Source of the DNA: Actinomycetota bacterium
Lineage (GTDB): Bacteria; Actinomycetota; Acidimicrobiia; Acidimicrobiales; Poriferisodaliceae
Reading direction: 5' to 3'
NCBI GenBank assembly: GCA_002731665.1
Contig: PCCJ01000119.1
Location: 1 to 10,831, forward strand
DNA length: 10,831 nucleotides
The notes below the pieces were generated by a model. That model was not told the origin of the DNA and did no database searches. It was given only the letters and a program-made list of their open reading frames with translations. Below are positions 6,886 to 10,831 of the stretch, piece by piece; within the stretch, counting starts at the first letter, position 1; each line of letters opens with the position of its first letter. A program made the translations under genes and the position numbers.

Positions 6886-8109
6886 ATGAAGTTAAAAGGC
6901 TTTGGAGTTGTTGCGTTAATCGCATTTGGGTGCGCCGTTGCTCAATCATTCGGCCGATTCACATACGGCATATTGCTGCCTGCGGTCCGCAATGATCTAG
7001 GAATTTCTAACACTATTGCTGGGTCACTTCTAACTATCAACGTGGCCGCCTACCTATTCGGGGCAATCGTTGTAGCAGCCGCTACTGGCAGGCTCAAACT
7101 ACTAGCAGTCATGCGAATAGGTTTCGTGTTTTCGACGAGCGGTCTTGTTCTTGCGGCAGCATCTCCAGGGGCGCTCGTGTTAGGTGTTGCTATGTTTTTG
7201 TGTGGGTTGGGTGGGGCTTGCATCTGGATTCCTTCACCTGTAATCGCTTCCGATGCATTAGCCCCGGAGCGTCGAGGGTTAGCTATTGGGCTCATATTCT
7301 CTGGTGGTGGTTTGGGTATTGTTTTTGCAGGACAGCTCAGCGGTTTCATGCGGTCAATTTCTGGAGATAGTGGATGGCGGACCGTCTACTTGATTCAGGC
7401 AGCTATGGCATTGGCAGTAGCGCTACTAACTTTTTTCTTCATTACACACAACCAAAAAAGCGCACCTTCTAAGGGAGGGTTCGGCGGTTTTTCTGCGTTA
7501 ACGCGCATGCGTGGATGGCTCCCAATAACGATGGCCTATTCATTCTTTGGTTTCATGTACATTCTCGTACTTGGATTTTTGTCAACACGACTCGAAGACG
7601 ATAGCAACTGGACAAGCGGGCGCGCTTCTCTCGCTTTTACTGTGGTTGGTGTTGCGATGATCTTTGGTGGTCCATTGATTATGAAACTCGTCGGAAAGTT
7701 TGGTCCTCGCAATTGCCTCGCTACCGCGTTTACTGCGTGGGGATTGTGCTGCCTTCTTGTTCTACCGGGATGGTTTAGTCCTACGTTGGTCCTTTGTGTG
7801 GGATTTGGTCTTATTTTTGGTGGGATCCCATCAATAGTTACCTTGTATTTTGTTCAGAACGCTTCGCTCGCTGATTACGGCCCTAGCTACGCTGCTGGCA
7901 CTTTGGCGTTCGGGGTTGCGCAAATGATTTCTCCACAAATGGGAGGTGTAATTGCTGACCTAACAGGATCATTTGCGTTAGTTCTGGTGCTTTCTGCAGT
8001 GTTTGCTTTTGGTGGCTCTATCGCCGCCCTGTCGCTGCCCAAACAACCTAATGTTTCCTTAACTAAGCCCCTCATGGCGCCCCTCGTATTTGATGTTAGT
8101 CGCCGATGA
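6886..8109 (+). CDS. MFS transporter, first of a tandem paralogous pair
   Basis: The product is a 407-residue, very hydrophobic protein with the look of a 12-helix major facilitator in the inner membrane. Visible family marks are FGRFTYGILLPAVRNDLGIS (22-41) in and after helix 1, a conserved GGACIWIPSPVIA segment (109-121) in helix 4, a cytoplasmic central loop (about 187-210, KGGFGGF), and PRN after helix 8 (274-276). It resembles YbfB/YjiJ-type or general MFS_1 proteins; the substrate is unknown. The open frame reaches back to an ATG at 6751, but those extra 45 residues are not hydrophobic or conserved. The ATG at 6886 has GGAAAAAG just upstream and aligns exactly with the start of the next gene's product, so I place the start there. 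The stop TGA overlaps the next ATG by 4 bases. Confidence 0.9.
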   Translation: MKLKGFGVVALIAFGCAVAQSFGRFTYGILLPAVRNDLGISNTIAGSLLTINVAAYLFGAIVVAAATGRLKLLAVMRIGFVFSTSGLVLAAASPGALVLGVAMFLCGLGGACIWIPSPVIASDALAPERRGLAIGLIFSGGGLGIVFAGQLSGFMRSISGDSGWRTVYLIQAAMALAVALLTFFFITHNQKSAPSKGGFGGFSALTRMRGWLPITMAYSFFGFMYILVLGFLSTRLEDDSNWTSGRASLAFTVVGVAMIFGGPLIMKLVGKFGPRNCLATAFTAWGLCCLLVLPGWFSPTLVLCVGFGLIFGGIPSIVTLYFVQNASLADYGPSYAAGTLAFGVAQMISPQMGGVIADLTGSFALVLVLSAVFAFGGSIAALSLPKQPNVSLTKPLMAPLVFDVSRR

Positions 8110-9344
8110 AAGCACGGGGGTTAGCTGCCGTCTTCATCATCGCTCTCTGCGCTGGAGTAGCTCAAGCTTTCGGTCGCTTCACCTACGGTGTTCTACTTCC
8201 CGCAGTTAGAGATGACCTACAAGTATCCAACACCATCGCTGGGTCACTATCGACGATAAACGTCGGTGCATATCTAGTTGGCACAGTTCTCGTAGCGGCC
8301 GCTACAAGCAAGCTGAAACTTTTTACTATTATGCGAATCGGGCTTATATTTTCTACGACAGGTTTAAGTCTCGCAGCCGTATCTTCAGGAGTTACTCCTC
8401 TAGCAATAGCCATGTTTCTATGTGGTATCGGTGGAGCTTGCATCTGGATCCCTTCACCAGTGATAGCAGCTGGTGCATTAGCTCCTGAACGGAGGGCATT
8501 TGCAGTTGGGTTGGCAGGCGCCGGCATCGGGCTCGGCGTAGTTTTTTCAGGTCAACTCAGCGGTTTCATGCGATCACTTTCAGGTGCCAGCAGCTGGCGA
8601 ACCGTCTACCTAGTCCAAGCAATCATTGCCGTTACAGTCACAGCAATAACTTTTCTGTTTGTTGAACATAAACAAAAAGACACGCCAACAAAAGGAGGAT
8701 TCGGTGGTTTCGGTGCCCTCGCACGATTAAAGGGATGGCTACCGATAACGCTGGCTTATACCTCATTTGGCTGCATGTACATTTTGGTTCTTGGCTTCCT
8801 AACAACTCGGCTTGAAGATGACAGCGACTGGACGAGCGGGCGCGCGTCTCTCGCGTTCACGATTCTTGGTATCGCTATGATTTTTGGCGGGCCGTTATTA
8901 ATGAAATTGGTGGGCAAGTTTGGTCCACGCAATTGTTTAGCTACAGCGTTCGCTCTTTGGGGGGCCTGCTGCCTTCTAGTCCTGCCAGGATGGTTCACCC
9001 CTACCTTGATTATTTGTGCGGGGTTTGGTCTCATTTTCGGTGGGATTCCCGCAACAATCACTTTATATTTCGTTCAGAATGCTTCGCTTGCTGATTACGG
9101 TCCTAGCTTTGCGGCTGGGACTCTAGCCTTTGGCATTGGTCAAATGATCTCGCCTCAAATCGGAGGTGTCATCGCCGACGTCACTGGATCATTTACTTTA
9201 GTAATAAGTTTGTCGGCAGTAGTTGCTGTAACTGGTGTGATATTTGCGCTGTGTCTCCCAAAGCAAGACCAGCCAAAACTTTTAACTCAGTTACCTGCTT
9301 TTGCTCAGCCTGTTGTTTATCGCGTTACAGCCAGTTCCAAATAG
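8106..9344 (+). CDS. MFS transporter, second of a tandem paralogous pair
   Basis: This 412-residue membrane protein is about 73% identical to the preceding transporter over residues 1-387 without a single gap (my hand count, 281 of 387). Identity is higher in the C-terminal half (about 80%) than in the N-terminal half (about 66%). Segments such as ACIWIPSPVI, KFGPRNCLAT and YFVQNASLAD are identical. The C-terminal tails (after LPKQ, about 388 onward) are unrelated. Its ATG overlaps the previous stop as ATGA and lacks its own clear Shine-Dalgarno, so translation is probably coupled. Divergence is concentrated in putative helices 1, 3 and 5-6, as expected if substrate choice or partner contact changed after duplication. 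The stop codon directly abuts the stop of the opposing HxlR-type gene. Confidence 0.92.
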   Translation: MKARGLAAVFIIALCAGVAQAFGRFTYGVLLPAVRDDLQVSNTIAGSLSTINVGAYLVGTVLVAAATSKLKLFTIMRIGLIFSTTGLSLAAVSSGVTPLAIAMFLCGIGGACIWIPSPVIAAGALAPERRAFAVGLAGAGIGLGVVFSGQLSGFMRSLSGASSWRTVYLVQAIIAVTVTAITFLFVEHKQKDTPTKGGFGGFGALARLKGWLPITLAYTSFGCMYILVLGFLTTRLEDDSDWTSGRASLAFTILGIAMIFGGPLLMKLVGKFGPRNCLATAFALWGACCLLVLPGWFTPTLIICAGFGLIFGGIPATITLYFVQNASLADYGPSFAAGTLAFGIGQMISPQIGGVIADVTGSFTLVISLSAVVAVTGVIFALCLPKQDQPKLLTQLPAFAQPVVYRVTASSK

Positions 9345-9677
9345 CTACTTCGGGACGTTGCCCCATTTCGTGCCCCAGTTACACATGGCATCGAGAACTG
9401 TTTTGAAATCTTTGCCCGCTTCAGTAGCCAAATATTCGAATCTAGGTGGACGAGTTGAATATTGATTTCTTTCCAATAGACCACCTTCAACTAACGTTGC
9501 TAAGCGGTCCGTTAATACGTTCGGGGCTATTGATAAATCTCGTTGTATCTGATCGAACCTGGTCATCCCGCCAATTACAACATTTCGCAAAATTAGAGGA
9601 GACCACCACTCGCCCACTACCTCTAGGCACTGGGCGATCGGACAATCCATTTCCGAAAAGCTTTTTCGTTTAACCAT
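9345..9677 (-). CDS. HxlR-family winged-helix transcriptional regulator
   Basis: The 110-residue protein fits the family length. After a short basic start it shows CPIAQCLEVVGEWWSPLILR (12-31), the family's opening helix with the conserved N-terminal Cys12. MTRFDQIQRDLSIAPNVLTDRLATL (helix-turn-helix, 38-62), a wing with RPPRFEYLATEAG (76-88) and a dimerising C-terminal helix follow. HxlR proteins are small dimeric DNA-binding proteins; several sense electrophiles, aldehydes or redox state through the conserved cysteine. I chose the ATG at 9677 because GTGAG lies 6 bp upstream; a TTG at 9683 would add two residues. It is convergent with the MFS pair with no gap and lies downstream of the acyl-CoA dehydrogenase on the same strand. 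Its targets are not shown. Confidence 0.92.
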   Translation of the reverse strand: MVKRKSFSEMDCPIAQCLEVVGEWWSPLILRNVVIGGMTRFDQIQRDLSIAPNVLTDRLATLVEGGLLERNQYSTRPPRFEYLATEAGKDFKTVLDAMCNWGTKWGNVPK

Positions 9678-9704
9678 AAACAACTCACTTGGTCGTACGC
9701 CTCT

Positions 9705-9710
9705 AGTATA
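9705..9710 (-). promoter_or_regulatory. Possible -10 element of the HxlR-type gene
   Basis: TATACT reads on the minus strand, preceded by GGC, about 27 bp ahead of the ATG at 9677. No good -35 hexamer sits 16-18 bp further upstream, so the call is weak. Confidence 0.3.
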
Positions 9711-9791
9711 GCCACACGTCAGTTAACCCTCGACACTCCTATACGCAGCGAACTGTATATTCGGGTTTCGGCGGCCGCAAAATATTGTTTG

Positions 9792-9814
9792 CTGCTGTCT
9801 TACATCGACGGCAG
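9792..9814 (-). terminator. Candidate hairpin downstream of the acyl-CoA dehydrogenase
   Basis: CTGCTGTC and GACGGCAG form eight-base arms with one imperfect pair around a seven-base loop, starting 7 bp after the acyl-CoA dehydrogenase stop. On the minus strand the bases after it read CAAACAATATTTT, a poor U-tract. It may be a weak terminator or an unrelated hairpin. Confidence 0.3.
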
Positions 9815-9821
9815 GAGCGTT

Positions 9822-10831
9822 TTAACTGTGCGGTAATTCTGACCAGTTAGTTTCTCGTTGCTGTTGTTCGCCTGGTTCACGAGGGAGACCTAAAACTCGC
9901 TCACCAATAATATTTTTTTGAACTTCATCTGTTCCTCCGGCTATTGACATTGCAGGGGTGAACATCGAATAGGCGTGGAACAGTCCGTTGTGCGACGCGT
10001 GCGCACCTGTCAGCATTCCTTCCGCTCCAAGCGCATTCAGTCCAATATCTCGAATTTGTCTTCCCATTTCCGAACTGAGAAGTTTTAGTGTAGATACTTC
10101 AGGCCCGGGCTGTCCCCCAGCTTTAACCGAAGCTACTGCTCTTTGCCCAGACCATTTGGAGTTACGGCGCATCTCCAGAAGACCCATTAGCTCTTGACGA
10201 ATAATAGGGTTCTCCCCTTTACCTGTTTCCTCAATTATTTCGTTAAGAATTTTGCTAACACCACCACTTAAAGCAAGTGAAAACCCATCAACTTTATTTG
10301 CTTGGATTGCGGCATGTTCACGAACCGGTAAAGCTAGGTCTAACTCTCCGAACGCAGGTGTATCACCCATTCCTGGGTTTTCGGGATCACGCTCATGAGA
10401 CAACGTAGTCATCGCGACACGCCACCCTTCGCCGAGATCGCCTAAACGGTCGGTTTCTGAAACTCTTGCTTCAGACAAAAACACTTCGTTAAATGCTGCG
10501 TCTCCAGTCATTTCGCGTAACGGCCGGACCTCTACACCTTCTTGTTGCATATCTATCAGGAAATAAGTAATTCCTTTGTGCTTTGGAAGGTGCGGGTCTG
10601 TTCTAGCTATCAAGATTCCATACTTCGCGAATTGCGCTCCGGAATTCCACACTTTTTGACCTGTGATGATCCACTCGTCACCATCTCGTTCTGCTCTGGT
10701 TGCCAAGCCAGCCATGTCGGAACCTGATCCCGGTTCGGAAAATAATTGACACCATGTGTCTCGGCCGCTGACGATGCCCGGCATGTAACGTTGCTGCTGT
10801 TCTGGGGTTCCGTAATGCATTAGCGTCGGAG
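9822..10831 (-). CDS. Acyl-CoA dehydrogenase, N-terminus cut by window
   Basis: The last 335 codons are present. The frame runs off the right edge, reading PTL before the Met at 10820, so that Met is internal and not the start. Acyl-CoA dehydrogenases use FAD to make a trans-2-enoyl-CoA and pass electrons to ETF. The visible part begins at the usual YGTPEQQQRYMPGI helix and continues with the middle beta domain: CQLFSEPGSGSDMAGL (first family signature), then GQKVWNSGAQFAKYGILIARTD. The C-terminal helical domain ends in IAGGTDEVQKNIIGERVLGLPRE, a pattern shared by many bacterial FadE proteins. At the position of the MCAD catalytic Glu376 this protein has Gly (AGGT rather than YEGT), so the base would come from another helix, as in isovaleryl-CoA dehydrogenase. 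Substrate length is not predictable. About 100 N-terminal residues are missing. Confidence 0.92.
   Translation of the reverse strand, partial: PTLMHYGTPEQQQRYMPGIVSGRDTWCQLFSEPGSGSDMAGLATRAERDGDEWIITGQKVWNSGAQFAKYGILIARTDPHLPKHKGITYFLIDMQQEGVEVRPLREMTGDAAFNEVFLSEARVSETDRLGDLGEGWRVAMTTLSHERDPENPGMGDTPAFGELDLALPVREHAAIQANKVDGFSLALSGGVSKILNEIIEETGKGENPIIRQELMGLLEMRRNSKWSGQRAVASVKAGGQPGPEVSTLKLLSSEMGRQIRDIGLNALGAEGMLTGAHASHNGLFHAYSMFTPAMSIAGGTDEVQKNIIGERVLGLPREPGEQQQRETNWSELPHS

Noticed and set aside
7050..7349. Minus-strand open frame of 99 codons inside the first MFS gene (and a similar one at 8183-8527 in the second)
   Set aside because: Both are antisense to clearly coding, conserved sequence. 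They recur because the two sense genes are paralogues, and they have low-complexity Pro/Ala/Thr-rich products.
9678..9683. TTG start adding two residues to the HxlR-type protein
   Set aside because: The ATG two codons later has better spacing from GTGAG, and the family start does not need the extra residues; it remains possible.

Overview
The window is ordinary bacterial chromosome of moderate GC content (mid to high 40s percent on the lines I counted). It is densely coded, with gaps of 0 to 140 bp apart from one 417-bp intergenic region. No RNA genes, CRISPR array, insertion sequence or phage gene is visible. The gene mix is an FAD amine/imino-acid oxidase, an M24 peptidase, a stand-alone amidase, an acyl-CoA carboxylase subunit, an acyl-CoA dehydrogenase and paired MFS transporters. 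This suits a free-living heterotroph that scavenges peptides, amides and organic acids. Such gene sets are common in marine Acidimicrobiia-type Actinobacteriota and SAR202-type Chloroflexota, but nothing in the sequence decides the taxon.

Layout. (1) 2468 down to 1, minus strand: an M24B metallopeptidase followed 42 bp later by a DAO-family FAD oxidoreductase that runs off the left edge; probably one operon. (2) 2524-3453, plus strand: an extended-SDR epimerase/dehydrogenase resembling SDR-type L-threonine 3-dehydrogenase, divergent from the peptidase across only 55 bp. (3) 6468 down to 3456, minus strand: an amidase-signature hydrolase, then an atypical acyl-CoA carboxyltransferase subunit with no biotin carboxylase nearby. 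(4) 6469-6885: a non-coding divergent regulatory region rich in inverted repeats. (5) 6886-9344, plus strand: two tandem MFS transporters joined by an ATGA stop/start overlap. They are about 73% identical over 387 ungapped residues. (6) 9677 down to 9345, minus strand: an HxlR-family repressor-like protein whose stop codon abuts the transporter stop. (7) 10831 down to 9822, minus strand: an acyl-CoA dehydrogenase missing its N-terminus at the right edge.

How they may fit together (inference). The peptidase would free proline or other N-terminal residues from small peptides, and the DAO enzyme would oxidise an amine or imino acid. The SDR would act on a hydroxy-amino acid or sugar nucleotide. 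The amidase and carboxyltransferase would turn an amide or acyl compound into a CoA-thioester pathway, and the MFS pair would move a substrate across the membrane under the HxlR protein or another local regulator. The most unusual items are the coupled MFS duplicate pair with its palindrome-rich leader, and the carboxyltransferase with altered glycine-rich active-site motifs. I see no clear previously undescribed defence or mobile system.
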